This document shows, piece by piece, positions 34,538 to 44,072 of a DNA stretch of 58,823 nt; positions within the stretch are counted from its first letter, which is position 1, and every line of letters begins with the position of its first letter. Made by a program: the position numbers and the translations under genes. The notes under the pieces were generated by a model that was not told the origin of the DNA, did not search any database, and was given only the letters and a program-made list of their open reading frames with translations. The DNA lies in NCBI GenBank assembly GCA_903899015.1, contig CAIUHP010000092.1, positions 1 to 58,823 of the forward strand. The letters are read 5' to 3'. The stretch is from an uncultured Armatimonadota bacterium (GTDB taxonomy: Bacteria; Armatimonadota; Fimbriimonadia; Fimbriimonadales; Fimbriimonadaceae).

Positions 34538-35878
34538 CTATTTCCTTCCCTTAGGAGCCATTTCAGAGGTCGAGGCAGCGGCTGCAAGATCGTCTTGCCC
34601 CACTGCACGTTGAAGTTGTGAATAACTCGTTAAATAGTCGTAGCGAGCACTTACCTGACCGTTTCGAGCCTGAGTGAGCTGCGTTTCCGCATCGACTACT
34701 TCGTAATAGGTTCCAGCCCCTGCATCTTGCTTGACCTTGGCGAGCCGGTAGACCTCTTCTGCCAAGCTCACTTGGACGTTCGCACTATCGAATCGAGCCT
34801 TTGCGCTCGTGAGATTTGCGACTGCGTTCCTCACGTCTTGTGAGATTCCAAGTTGAGTTTGTTCTAGAGAAATCCGCGACTGAACTTCATCTTGCCTCGA
34901 TTGCTTGACCTTCGCTCGGGTAACACCCGAATCGAAGATCGGAATGTTTAGAAGAAGCGTTCCGGTTGTGCTCTGACTTCGCGATGAAAATCCTTGAGCG
35001 TCAATCGTATGCTGATTTTGAATTTGGAGGCTAAGAGTCGGATTTAAGCCCGCTTCCGTCCCTCGAGTAATTAACCCAAGTGCTTTCAAATTCTCGATCG
35101 CTGAGACGACTTCCGGTCGCTTGTGCTGAGCTGACTTCACCAGAGCATCAATCCCCGTATCGAATGTCGGCAACTCTTGAATGTCGACCAACGTAACTGG
35201 CGTCTCGATCGGTCTGGCTAAAGTGAGATTGAAGGCATAGTTTGCGAGAGTCAAGTTATCCTGGGCAGCAATCAAATCTGATTCGGATTGGGCGACCTGA
35301 GCCTTGTAGCGCGTGACGTCCAGTTTCGCAACCTGTTGCTGATCAAACTGCTTTTGTCCTTGGTCGAGTCGCTCTTTCGCATCCTTCAGAGCAAGTTGGT
35401 CGACGACTACCAGTGCTTGAGCCCGTAAAACGCTTAAATACGCTTGCCGAACATTCAGCTTCGCGTCGTTGAACGAGCCATTCAAAGCTAATTCTGAAGC
35501 TCTTCGTGAGGCCTCACTAGCTCTTAAAAGTCGCACCTTGTTTCCCGCGATATCGATTGGTAAAGTCAGTGTCGCGTTTGCTATTTTTGAGTCAATGGGC
35601 TGGATGACAATTGGAGCACCGCCGCCAAATGAAGTCGTTAAAGCTTGATCGTAACGCGTATAGTTCGCGCCAAGGGAAATCGAAGGTCCAAGGTTGCCTT
35701 TGGCTTCCTGTACTTTCAGTCGATTCTTTTCGATAACTGACTTCTGAAGTCGAACAGAAAAAGCGTTCGATTGGGCGATCTTGACCGCCTCGTCCATTGT
35801 GAGCGTGCCGCCTTGAAGATTAGTGCCGCCTTGAATAATCGCTACCAAAGCGCCGATCGTATTTCCGAAACCTATCAT
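34538..35878 (-). CDS. TolC-type outer-membrane efflux channel (446 aa)
   Basis: Repeated outer-membrane efflux domains: LTMDEAVKIAQSNAFSVRLQKSVIE, KLNVRQAYLSVLRAQALVVVDQLALKDAKERL, and the second repeat QLGISQDVRNAVANLTSAKARFDSAN, AEEVYRLAKVKQDAGAGTYYEVVDAETQLTQAR. The alpha-hairpin periodicity is clear. It overlaps the AbrB-like gene by four bases (ATGA), and the adaptor gene follows directly, so all four genes are probably one transcript. Confidence 0.85.
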   Translation of the reverse strand: MIGFGNTIGALVAIIQGGTNLQGGTLTMDEAVKIAQSNAFSVRLQKSVIEKNRLKVQEAKGNLGPSISLGANYTRYDQALTTSFGGGAPIVIQPIDSKIANATLTLPIDIAGNKVRLLRASEASRRASELALNGSFNDAKLNVRQAYLSVLRAQALVVVDQLALKDAKERLDQGQKQFDQQQVAKLDVTRYKAQVAQSESDLIAAQDNLTLANYAFNLTLARPIETPVTLVDIQELPTFDTGIDALVKSAQHKRPEVVSAIENLKALGLITRGTEAGLNPTLSLQIQNQHTIDAQGFSSRSQSTTGTLLLNIPIFDSGVTRAKVKQSRQDEVQSRISLEQTQLGISQDVRNAVANLTSAKARFDSANVQVSLAEEVYRLAKVKQDAGAGTYYEVVDAETQLTQARNGQVSARYDYLTSYSQLQRAVGQDDLAAAASTSEMAPKGRK

Positions 35879-36147
35879 TTATCCACCTCAACTTGCTCCT
35901 GAATTTGCGCCAACCCAGCTTGAAATTCATCCAGAAATTCACGCATCGCTTCTATTTTAAAAATCATCAATCCCTCGTGAATCGGGTGTCTCATGATCAC
36001 CACCTTGTCTCCGGGATGGAATCCGATGTTTGCTCTCGCTTCCGCCGGGATGACAATCTGTCCCCGTTCGCCTACGGTCGAAGTTCCGTAGAACGCGTCA
36101 GAGAAGCTTGTACATTTCGCATTAGGCTTTCCATTCATACTTTTCAT
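35875..36147 (-). CDS. AbrB/SpoVT-type DNA-binding regulator (90 aa)
   Basis: A swapped-hairpin AbrB domain is visible: FYGTSTVGERGQIVIPAEARANIGFHPGDKVVIMRHP. It is followed by a short Glu-rich helix. The ATG at 36147 (or 36138) gives a typical length; an earlier frame to 36330 lacks a site and overlaps an upstream spacer. First gene of the pump operon, so it likely controls its own operon in response to an unknown signal. Confidence 0.78.
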   Translation of the reverse strand: MKSMNGKPNAKCTSFSDAFYGTSTVGERGQIVIPAEARANIGFHPGDKVVIMRHPIHEGLMIFKIEAMREFLDEFQAGLAQIQEQVEVDK

Positions 36148-36271
36148 ACCAATCTTTTTAATGGTACACAGTATTACGAGTTGGAAACCTACTTGGTTGT
36201 AAACAATCGTCGAGATTTTCTGACCAAATGCAGAAATTGCCTTATTGAAAGTAGAGGTTGAGTGAAGAAAC

Positions 36272-38176
36272 CTAGGATCCGCTCTTTTTGATTGACGGAC
36301 CCGTTTCTTGTCCCATATACCAAGGCACATTGATCACCGTCACTTTGCGATCTCCCCGCAGAAGCAGCGCCGCCTTTAGCCAAGTCGCCCGCTGGTTATG
36401 AAGAAGATATTGATACCAACGGTGTTCCACTAATTCAGGAAGAACCACTGCGATCACACGGGTCGGGTGCTGGTCCTGAAGGTCACGGATGTAATCCAAC
36501 AGCGGATGAAACAATCGCCGGTAGGGCGATGGAACAATGACTAACCTCGGAACAGGGTGGCCGCCCAGCTGACAGGGCTTCTCGACAAAACTTTCCCACT
36601 GCCTCTGAAGTGCTGGCAGTGTGACCGGATCCGAACTAATGTGTAGAGCGATCACCTCGTCCGAAATGCGCATTGAAAATCGGAGGGCTTTCGCAGATAT
36701 CGTGCTCCAACGACCGATTGGCACCACGACGATTGGCTCGCTGATATCACCAATTTCAAACTCAGACGACAACGTCGTCTCTACTTCAACTTGAGCGTAG
36801 TGCCGTTTAACGGATACGAAAACGAAATAGATCGCGCAGATCAGAAGCAGCGTAACCCAAGCACCATCGACGAACTTGGCAACAAGAATCACCAGGATCG
36901 CAATACCGGTTGCGATCGCACCGATCGCATTGATCGCCATCGACCAGCGATGCTTGCCTTCTCCGACCTTTCGCCAGTGTTGGACCATTCCGGCCTGGGA
37001 CAAGGTGAATGCGATAAAAGCCCCGATCGCAAAGAGCGGAATGAGTCGGTCTGTGATCCCGCCGAAAACGATGAGCAAAGCGCCTGTAAGCGTCGCCAAG
37101 ATGCAGATACCCCACGTGTAAACAAGCCTACGTCCACGATTGGCAAAGGTGTGGGGGAGAAATTCGTCTTCTGCTAACAACCGGCACAAACGGGGAAAAT
37201 CGGCAAATCCCGTATTGGCTGACAGCGCCAATACCGCAAGGACACTTCCTACGGTGACGTAATAAATGGCACCCCGACCGACAACAGCGGCAGCTAATTG
37301 AGAAAGGACGCTCTGATAGGACTTCCCTTCTGGCTCAGTTGCTCCTATGTGATAAACCGTACACAGATAGGCAATGCCAGCAAGCATCGCTCCTAGAATC
37401 ACAACGATCGCAGTAAGGGTCTGTTGCGCCCTCTTTACTGCTGGCTTAGCAAAGACACTTATGCCATTACTCACCGCTTCTACACCGGTCATCGCCGTAC
37501 AACCGCTTGCGAACGCCTTTGCCAATAACCAAAGGTTTGCCGACACGAGCGCGGTCGGGATGATTGGAGGCTGAGCAACCGGTACCGGTCGCCCACCAGC
37601 GGCCATCGTCTTGAAAACACCAATCAACAAGACAAGGCCGACGCTACCAATGAAAACATAGGTCGGGAGGGCAAAAGCGGCCCCGGATTCCTTGACTCCC
37701 CTGAGATTCACAATCGTGATGAGCAGCAGAATGGCCAAACAAATCGGCAATATGTAGGGCAACAAGGATGGAACCGCTGAAACTAGGGCTCCTACACCCG
37801 CAGAAATGCCAACTGCTGCAGTTAGAACGTAGTCAACCAACAATGCAGCGGCGGCGGTCAAGCCGAGCCGAGTCCCAAGGTTTTCCTTGGCGACCGTATA
37901 CGAGCCACCACCGCCCGGATAGGCTTCCATCGTTTGCCTATACGAAAGATAAAGCACGACGAGGAGACCGATAATGATGAGGCTAATTGGCCCCATGTAT
38001 CCAAGTCCAGCGGCACCGAGAGGTAGAAGGAGCGTTAGCGCAGCCTCAGGTCCATATGCGGCCGATCCCAATGCATCGAGTCCGAGCATTGGGATTCCCG
38101 CCCATACACCAACCTTATGATCCTCCTCTTGACGGGAGGCAATTGGTTTACCTAGTAGATGATCAAGTAGCCCCAT
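36272..38176 (-). CDS. kimA: KimA-like potassium importer, APC/KUP-type permease (634 aa)
   Basis: Twelve or so membrane helices are followed by a cytosolic C-terminal domain (from about 440). Key blocks match KimA of Bacillus: LGLDALGSAAYGPEAAL, SYRQTMEAYPGGGGSYTVAKENLG, LVDYVLTAAVGISAGVGAL, AFASGCTAMTGVEAVSNGI and LAANTGFADFPRLCRLLAEDEFLP-type segments. The C-terminus has EIGDISEPIVVVPIGRWS and HRWYQYLLHNQRATWLKAAL, also KimA-like. KimA is a high-affinity K+/H+ symporter inhibited by cyclic di-AMP. It starts 11 bases after kdpC, which supports K+ uptake. The name rests on recall of family motifs, not on a search. Confidence 0.72.
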   Translation of the reverse strand: MGLLDHLLGKPIASRQEEDHKVGVWAGIPMLGLDALGSAAYGPEAALTLLLPLGAAGLGYMGPISLIIIGLLVVLYLSYRQTMEAYPGGGGSYTVAKENLGTRLGLTAAAALLVDYVLTAAVGISAGVGALVSAVPSLLPYILPICLAILLLITIVNLRGVKESGAAFALPTYVFIGSVGLVLLIGVFKTMAAGGRPVPVAQPPIIPTALVSANLWLLAKAFASGCTAMTGVEAVSNGISVFAKPAVKRAQQTLTAIVVILGAMLAGIAYLCTVYHIGATEPEGKSYQSVLSQLAAAVVGRGAIYYVTVGSVLAVLALSANTGFADFPRLCRLLAEDEFLPHTFANRGRRLVYTWGICILATLTGALLIVFGGITDRLIPLFAIGAFIAFTLSQAGMVQHWRKVGEGKHRWSMAINAIGAIATGIAILVILVAKFVDGAWVTLLLICAIYFVFVSVKRHYAQVEVETTLSSEFEIGDISEPIVVVPIGRWSTISAKALRFSMRISDEVIALHISSDPVTLPALQRQWESFVEKPCQLGGHPVPRLVIVPSPYRRLFHPLLDYIRDLQDQHPTRVIAVVLPELVEHRWYQYLLHNQRATWLKAALLLRGDRKVTVINVPWYMGQETGPSIKKSGS

Positions 38177-38187
38177 TCAGTACAGGC

Positions 38188-38835
38188 TTACTTACCAGAT
38201 TTATCAAGGTCAAGATTCAGCTTCAGAACATTTACCACTGGATCGCCAAAAACTCCCAAGAATCGAGACTCGATGTGTTCATCGACCAGTTTCTTCACTT
38301 GATCGTCTGACATATGCCTCGCTTTGGCGACCCGACTTACCTGAATGTGAGCATTCTCGATACTGATGTGAGGATCGATTCCGCTACCTGATCGAGTTAC
38401 CGCATCCGCGGGCACTTTAGCCGTTTCGCTCAGACCATTTTCTGACCGATAGGCTTTTGCCAAGTCAACTACTCCATCGAAGTTGCTTGGATCGTCTTTG
38501 CCATCCGGAGTTTTCTTATGAATTCCATTGATGAGTTTGTCGCTGGTCGGACCCAGATTTGTGCCGGCGGAGCCGGCAAAGGCGTGATCCTTATCAAAGG
38601 TTCCATATCCTAAATCGCCAGTGCCAGACGGCCTTGGATGGAAATATTCCGGCTTTGCAAACGGTTGAGCAATCAATTCTGAACCGATGACAACTCCCTT
38701 CGCATCAGTCACGAGACTGCCGTTTGCTTGGTGCGGCATCAACTTTCCAATAAAGTAAAGAGAATATGGAAACACTATTCCCGTAAACACCACAAAGAAA
38801 AGGGTGAGAAGAATCGCAGGACGAATATGCTTCAT
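38188..38835 (-). CDS. kdpC: Potassium-transporting ATPase subunit C (215 aa)
   Basis: Single N-terminal membrane helix (AILLTLFFVVFTGIVFPYSLYFIGK) then the conserved KdpC blocks GSELIAQPFAKPEYFHPRPSG, LGPTSDKLI, VPADAVTRSGSGIDPHISIENA and HIESRFLGVFGDPVVNVLKLNL. It stabilises the KdpFABC complex. Four bases after kdpB. Confidence 0.93.
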   Translation of the reverse strand: MKHIRPAILLTLFFVVFTGIVFPYSLYFIGKLMPHQANGSLVTDAKGVVIGSELIAQPFAKPEYFHPRPSGTGDLGYGTFDKDHAFAGSAGTNLGPTSDKLINGIHKKTPDGKDDPSNFDGVVDLAKAYRSENGLSETAKVPADAVTRSGSGIDPHISIENAHIQVSRVAKARHMSDDQVKKLVDEHIESRFLGVFGDPVVNVLKLNLDLDKSGK

Positions 38836-38839
38836 GACG

Positions 38840-40918
38840 TTATGCCAACCCCATCGCTACCAAAGCTCGGTCGATGATCCAGATGCAGGGGAATGGAGCA
38901 ATAATTCCGCCCACTCCATAGATAAGAAGGTTCTTGCGAAGAATCTGGGCCGCACTGGCCGGCTTGTAGCTCACGCCTCGAAGCGCGAGCGGAATCAGCG
39001 CAACAATAATCAGGGCATTGAAAATGACCGCGGCCAGTATCGCCGAATGAGGATTGGTTAGTCGGATGACGTTCAACGCTCCAAGTTCGGGATAGGTCAC
39101 AAAGAACATTGCCGGGATGATTGCGAAATACTTCGCTACATCGTTTGCAATGCTAAACGTAGTGAGCGATCCGCGAGTCATGAGCATCTGCTTGCCAATC
39201 TCGACGATCTCAATGAGCTTCGTCGGATTGGAGTCGAGATCCACCATGTTTCCTGCTTCTTTCGCAGCCTGAGTTCCGGTGTTCATGGCGACTCCCACGT
39301 CAGCCTGTGCCAGGGCAGGCGCGTCGTTCGTACCGTCGCCCGTCATTGCAACCAATCGCCCACCTGATTGCTCGTTTCGGATGTAAGCCAGCTTCATTTC
39401 GGGAGTCGCTTCAGCAAGGTAATCGTCAACGCCAGCTTCGGCGGCAATTGCAGCGGCCGTTAGGGGGTTGTCGCCCGTGATCATAACGGTCTTGATTCCC
39501 ATGGCTCTCATCTGGTCGAATCTAGCCTTCATTCCGCCTTTGACAATATCTTTGAGCTGAATAACGCCCAAGATTCGATCGTTCTCGGCAACCGCAAGAG
39601 GAGTTCCTCCCTCTTTTGAAATGCGTTCAATGATCTCGCGTACTTGGGGAGCCATGCTGCCTCCCTGTTCCTCGACGAATCGTTGAATGGACTGCCCTGC
39701 GCCCTTGCGAATCTTTCGACCTGGCAAATCCACGCCGCTCATTCGTGTCTGAGCAGTAAATTCGACAAACTCAGCATGAAGCGATTCCATGTCGCGTTCC
39801 CGAATTCCGTATTTCTCTTTTGCCAAAACGACAACGCTTCGACCTTCCGGAGTTTCATCGGCAAGCGAAGCAAGCTGAGCCGCATCCGCAACATCTTGCT
39901 CTTTAACACCCGGCGCAGGGTGAAATGCAGTTGCTTGTCGGTTACCAATGGTGATGGTTCCGGTTTTGTCGAGCAGGAGAGTGTTGACATCTCCGGCGGC
40001 TTCAACTGCCTTACCGCTCATGGCAAGCACGTTGTGCTGCATAACTCGGTCCATACCAGCGATGCCGATAGCGCTCAAAAGGCCACCAATGGTAGTCGGG
40101 ATCAAGCACACCAACAATGCCACCATAACCGTGATACTCGGTACTTCACCAGCACTTGCGGCTCGAACACTATAATGCGCAAACGGAACCAGAGTTACGG
40201 TCGCGAACAGAAAGACGATCGTCAAACCAGACAACAGAATGGAAAGAGCGATTTCATTAGGCGTCTTCTGTCGTTGTGCACCTTCAACAAGCGCGATCAT
40301 TCGATCAAGGAAAGATTCGCCAGGATTGCTGGTGACTCGAACCACGATTCGATCAGAAAGAACACGCGTTCCGCCTGTTACCGCCGAACGATCGCCACCA
40401 CTCTCTCGGATAACCGGCGCCGATTCACCGGTGATGGCCGATTCGTCTACGCTCGCAATTCCTTCGATGACTTCGCCGTCTGCGGCAACAAAATCCCCTG
40501 GTTCGCAAACGTAGATATCACCTTTACGGAGTGCAGGAGCCGCGACCCGCTCTTCGACGCCATTTACGAGGCGTCGAGCGATCGTGTCGGTCTTAGCCTT
40601 CCGAAGTGAATCGGCCTGGGCCTTGCCTCTTCCCTCTGCCATTGCTTCCGCGAAGTTGGCAAAGAGGACGGTGAACCACAGCCAAACGGTTACTTGACCA
40701 ACAAAGAGGTTGTCCTTGTTGTGCTCCATTAATCCTCTAATGAGGAGAAAGGTGGTTACGACGCTTCCAACTTCGACCACGAACATGACCGGGTTCTTGG
40801 CTACCGTTCGCGGATCTAACTTAAAGAATGCCTCTTTACAGGCTCGGACCAGAATCGTGGGTTCAAAAAGCTTGGTCGACTTTCGCGACCGCTGATTGGT
40901 TGCTTCAATTTCGTTCAT
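38840..40918 (-). CDS. kdpB: Potassium-transporting ATPase subunit B (692 aa)
   Basis: P-type ATPase engine of KdpFABC. It has [25 protein letters not shown] (actuator, TGES), [16 protein letters not shown] (phosphorylated Asp near 315), [22 protein letters not shown] and [26 protein letters not shown]. Length is normal. The stop of kdpA and the start of kdpB overlap by four bases. Confidence 0.95.
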   Translation of the reverse strand: MNEIEATNQRSRKSTKLFEPTILVRACKEAFFKLDPRTVAKNPVMFVVEVGSVVTTFLLIRGLMEHNKDNLFVGQVTVWLWFTVLFANFAEAMAEGRGKAQADSLRKAKTDTIARRLVNGVEERVAAPALRKGDIYVCEPGDFVAADGEVIEGIASVDESAITGESAPVIRESGGDRSAVTGGTRVLSDRIVVRVTSNPGESFLDRMIALVEGAQRQKTPNEIALSILLSGLTIVFLFATVTLVPFAHYSVRAASAGEVPSITVMVALLVCLIPTTIGGLLSAIGIAGMDRVMQHNVLAMSGKAVEAAGDVNTLLLDKTGTITIGNRQATAFHPAPGVKEQDVADAAQLASLADETPEGRSVVVLAKEKYGIRERDMESLHAEFVEFTAQTRMSGVDLPGRKIRKGAGQSIQRFVEEQGGSMAPQVREIIERISKEGGTPLAVAENDRILGVIQLKDIVKGGMKARFDQMRAMGIKTVMITGDNPLTAAAIAAEAGVDDYLAEATPEMKLAYIRNEQSGGRLVAMTGDGTNDAPALAQADVGVAMNTGTQAAKEAGNMVDLDSNPTKLIEIVEIGKQMLMTRGSLTTFSIANDVAKYFAIIPAMFFVTYPELGALNVIRLTNPHSAILAAVIFNALIIVALIPLALRGVSYKPASAAQILRKNLLIYGVGGIIAPFPCIWIIDRALVAMGLA

Positions 40919-42780
40919 ATGGGCTTCCTTGTCGGCGTCATTTGGAAGTGCTCGACAATGGGTCCTAGTGCAAGGGCCGGGAAGAAAGTAAGTGCGTTGA
41001 CGAGGATAACGACTCCGATGAGGAGAGCTACAAAGGTTCCAGAATCGGTCGAGAACGTTCCTAGTGACTCAGGAACACGCTTCTTAGCTGCCAAGCTACC
41101 GGCGATTGCAAGCAGCGGAATGATCATAAAGAACCGTCCGACCAGCATCGCAATCATGCCTGTTACGTTGTAGTGAGGGGTATTGCCGGTGATGCCAGCA
41201 AACGCAGATCCGTTATTTCCAGTCGCCGAAGCATACATGTAGAGAATCTCGGAGAATCCGTGTGCGCCACCGTTATTCGTGTTGTTTGTCGTTGCCCCAA
41301 GGTAGTTGCTTGGGCTGCTGGTATTGACATGGTTCCAGCTTGCAAGAGGAGGAAGCTTTGCTTCGTCTGCCGCATGCTTATCGTCAAATGTCACCGCCGT
41401 TGCTCCAGGAGGGTAACTCGTGTTTGCGCTCATAGCTGTGAAGCCTAGAATGCAAGCCGCAAGGATGAGCACCACAAGCATGGCCATTTGAACCTCAAAT
41501 TTTTCGATCTTCTTACCGATATATTCGGGAGTGCGTCCCACCATTAGGCCGGCTATAAAGACTCCAATGATCGCGAACATCAACATGCCGTAGAGGCCCG
41601 CTCCCACACCTCCGAAGATCACTTCACCGGTCAGGATATTGAACAAGGGAACCAACCCACCGAGAGGGGTGTAGCTATCGTGCATACCATTGACAGCACC
41701 GCATGAGGCGTCCGTTGTAACCGTCGCAAACAAGGTCGAGGCTCCGATGCCAAAACGCATCTCCTTCCCTTCCATGTTTCCACCTGGCTGAGTGGTCGTT
41801 TGCTCGGTCATGATCCCCGCTTTCGCGAAATAAGGATTGCCCGACTGCTCGGCGGCATTGCACACAAATGCGCCGGTAAGGAACATTGCGGACATCGCAC
41901 CAAAGATCGCCCATCCCTGCTTGGTATTGCCGACCATCTTGCCAAACGTATAAGTCAAACCAGCAGGAATACAGAAGATCGCTAGGATCTGTAGCAAATT
42001 AATAAAGTTGTTAGGGTTCTCAAACGGATGGGCCGAGTTCGCATTGAAGAACCCTCCTCCGTTGGTACCCAGCATCTTGATGATCTCTTGTGAAGCAACT
42101 GGCCCTTGGGCGATTGTTTGCTTCGCACCTTCCAGGGTCGTCACGACTTGATAGGGCAGAAAGTTTTGAGGAACTCCACCCGCGATAAAGATAACGCCGC
42201 CTACAAGTGCGATGGGTAGAAGAACATAGATCGTGGCTCGAACCGTATCGACCCAGAAATTGCCGATTCCCTTGGCCGATTTGCGAGAAAATCCGCGGAT
42301 GAGAGCAATCGCGATCGCCATGCCGGTTGCGGCTGACATCCAGTTGTGGATAGCCAGAGAGACCATGTTTGAGAAGTAACTCAAAGTGGTCTCTGGCACA
42401 TAGTTCTGCCAGTTCGTGTTCGTGGTAAATGAAGCAGCGGTATTGAGTGCCAAATCAGGAGTCATCTCCTTAGCTCCGACACCTTGAGGATTCAATCCCG
42501 CAAAATTGATCATTCCCTGTGTGCGAAGGAGCACATAGGTCAAAACCATCCCGACGGCGCTGAAGGCCAACATTGCGATGGCGTACGTGGTCCAAGGCAT
42601 GTCTTCATCTTCTTTGATGCCACAGATTCGATAAACCATGCGTTCCAGGGGACGCAGAATACGATAAAGAAAGGTCTTCTCACCTTCAAAGACCTTCGCC
42701 ATAAAGGCACCTAAGGGCTTTGTTATGGCAACGATGATCCCAAAGTAAATGAGGATCTGAAGGAAACCGTTAACTGACAT
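40915..42780 (-). CDS. kdpA: Potassium-transporting ATPase subunit A (621 aa)
   Basis: Channel-like subunit with four pore loops: [58 protein letters not shown] and [21 protein letters not shown]. It is longer than most KdpA (about 557-600 aa), mainly because of an Asn/Thr-rich stretch of about 50 residues before the fourth pore loop. Starts three bases after kdpF. Confidence 0.93.
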   Translation of the reverse strand: MSVNGFLQILIYFGIIVAITKPLGAFMAKVFEGEKTFLYRILRPLERMVYRICGIKEDEDMPWTTYAIAMLAFSAVGMVLTYVLLRTQGMINFAGLNPQGVGAKEMTPDLALNTAASFTTNTNWQNYVPETTLSYFSNMVSLAIHNWMSAATGMAIAIALIRGFSRKSAKGIGNFWVDTVRATIYVLLPIALVGGVIFIAGGVPQNFLPYQVVTTLEGAKQTIAQGPVASQEIIKMLGTNGGGFFNANSAHPFENPNNFINLLQILAIFCIPAGLTYTFGKMVGNTKQGWAIFGAMSAMFLTGAFVCNAAEQSGNPYFAKAGIMTEQTTTQPGGNMEGKEMRFGIGASTLFATVTTDASCGAVNGMHDSYTPLGGLVPLFNILTGEVIFGGVGAGLYGMLMFAIIGVFIAGLMVGRTPEYIGKKIEKFEVQMAMLVVLILAACILGFTAMSANTSYPPGATAVTFDDKHAADEAKLPPLASWNHVNTSSPSNYLGATTNNTNNGGAHGFSEILYMYASATGNNGSAFAGITGNTPHYNVTGMIAMLVGRFFMIIPLLAIAGSLAAKKRVPESLGTFSTDSGTFVALLIGVVILVNALTFFPALALGPIVEHFQMTPTRKPI

Positions 42781-42783
42781 GTC

Positions 42784-42870
42784 CTAAAATTTCTCCGGCT
42801 TCACGAGCGCGTATAACAGGTAAATCAGAAGGAATAGACAGATAAGCCCTGTCCAGATATAGTCACTCAT
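42784..42870 (-). CDS. kdpF: KdpF peptide (28 aa)
   Basis: Short ORF MSDYIWTGLICLFLLIYLLY... ending ALVKPEKF. One membrane helix with the YLxYALxxPEKF ending that marks KdpF, a small stabilising subunit of the Kdp complex. Its ATG overlaps the preceding small gene's end, and kdpA follows three bases after its stop. Missed by size-limited gene calling. Confidence 0.88.
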   Translation of the reverse strand: MSDYIWTGLICLFLLIYLLYALVKPEKF

Positions 42871-42967
42871 CGTGAGTGGTCCCCTTCAACCTCTCGCATG
42901 CCGTCACATAGGCGGCGGAGATTCCAAAAAACAATAATCCAATGACGATGTACAGGATGTCCTGCAT
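42863..42967 (-). CDS. 34-aa membrane peptide preceding kdpF
   Basis: ATG at 42967 with AAGGAAAG about seven bases upstream. The product MQDILYIVIGLLFFGISAAY... ends TACERLKGTTHDE: one membrane helix then the C-x-R-L tail. Similar unnamed peptides (hydrophobic helix, AY...C[ED]RL) precede kdpF in other bacteria by my recollection. Overlaps kdpF by eight bases, so it is coupled to it. Possibly an extra small Kdp subunit. Confidence 0.7.
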   Translation of the reverse strand: MQDILYIVIGLLFFGISAAYVTACERLKGTTHDE

Positions 42968-43404
42968 GCTTTGCTTTCCTTGTCCGATCTCGGATTAAGC
43001 TGACGTCCGGAACGCCGGTGTCATGGGTCCCAGGAGGATCATTCGAGACAGAAATTTGGTCGCAAATCGCAACGTCACGGAGGAAGCTATCGAGCGGCTT
43101 CACCACGCAAAGCAATACGAAAAGGAATCCCAAATACTCCTGAATGGGCACCATACGAGTTCGAACCAACCCTTGAAGTGTGGGATCGAAGCTAATCAGG
43201 CATGTGTAAGAGGTTGCAGTCGATGCGTAAGGAAAACGTAAAGAGTCTCGTTATTTAATCCTTTTACGCTTTCAAGGAACCGTGAACCACGAAAGCTCAG
43301 ACAGGATATGCCCGACTCAACACGACAAAACTGCCATCGGAAGTGGCCCACAATGCAAAAAAGCCGCCAGCCTTTGGGCTGACGGCTTTTAAATGGGAGA
43401 ATTC
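42968..43404. other. Kdp leader region
   Basis: Between rpmA and the kdp operon (437 bases). It holds the rpmA terminator (43359-43390), a possible inverted repeat at about 43220-43270 (GCGTAAGG and CCTTTTACGC), and at about 43100-43169 on the minus strand a stretch that reads like the start of KdpA (see findings). I see no cyclic di-AMP riboswitch and no kdpDE genes. Confidence 0.5.
43359..43390 (-). terminator. Intrinsic terminator after rpmA
   Basis: AAAAGCCGCCAGCC / GGGCTGACGGCTTTT forms a 14-base stem with one mismatch and a TTT loop; A-runs on one side give T-runs for the leftward transcript. Confidence 0.85.
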
Positions 43405-43683
43405 TTAGGCTTCGACGGCTGTCTCGGCAACCTGCTTCTCATAAACCGCAACTCGGCGTCGACCGGTTGGGCCTTCGAAAGTCACCTGACCTGGGCGAAG
43501 AGCAAACAGAGTGAAGTCTCGTCCGAGTCCAACACCTGGACCTGGATAGAACTTAGTTCCGCACTGTCGAACGATGATTTCACCAGCTTTGACTACCTGA
43601 CCGCCGTATCGCTTAACGCCACGATACTTAGGCTTAGAGTCTCGACCGTTTCTTGAAGATCCTTGACCTTTCTTATGTGCCAT
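43405..43683 (-). CDS. rpmA: 50S ribosomal protein L27 (92 aa)
   Basis: [20 protein letters not shown] start, [36 protein letters not shown] core; typical L27. It has no Firmicutes-type N-terminal extension. Follows rplU by three bases, the usual order. Confidence 0.95.
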   Translation of the reverse strand: MAHKKGQGSSRNGRDSKPKYRGVKRYGGQVVKAGEIIVRQCGTKFYPGPGVGLGRDFTLFALRPGQVTFEGPTGRRRVAVYEKQVAETAVEA

Positions 43684-43686
43684 ATC

Positions 43687-44004
43687 TTAGTTACCAACCT
43701 GCACTTCGAGAATTCGAACGTGAGTCTGAGGCTGTCGGTGTCCCCATCGCTTTCGCTCGTTCTTCTTAGGCTTATAGTTAAATGCCTCGATCTTTTTGCT
43801 CTTGCCTTGGCGAACGATTTCACCTCGAACAACTGCACCCTTAATATATGGGGATCCTAAAGTTGTTTTGTCTCCATCAACGAGCATCAATACTTCGGCA
43901 AGCTCAACAGCTGTACCGGGCTCGCCCTCAAGCTTTTCCACGATGAGAACATCGTCTTTCGCAGCCTTGAACTGCTTGCCACCGGTTTTTACAATCGCGT
44001 ACAT
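43687..44004 (-). CDS. rplU: 50S ribosomal protein L21 (105 aa)
   Basis: MYAIVKTGGKQFKAAKDDVLIVEKL start and FNYKPKKNERKRWGHRQPQTHVRI end are typical L21. ATG at 44004 has GGAGAAG upstream; a longer frame to 44043 is not favoured. In an operon with rpmA. Confidence 0.94.
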   Translation of the reverse strand: MYAIVKTGGKQFKAAKDDVLIVEKLEGEPGTAVELAEVLMLVDGDKTTLGSPYIKGAVVRGEIVRQGKSKKIEAFNYKPKKNERKRWGHRQPQTHVRILEVQVGN

Positions 44005-44072
44005 AAAACTTCTCCGCGCACAGTAGGCGCAAGAGAAGATCATGGCACATTTGAGAGTCGTTTTACTACGAT

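Noticed and set aside
39644-40609. 321-aa plus-strand ORF
   Set aside because: Antisense to kdpB, whose motifs are intact; a shadow frame.
42968-43358. Cyclic di-AMP (ydaO) riboswitch ahead of kdp/kimA
   Set aside because: The region lacks the conserved GGGGGACCCA and GGGGUGAAUC blocks, so I do not call one.
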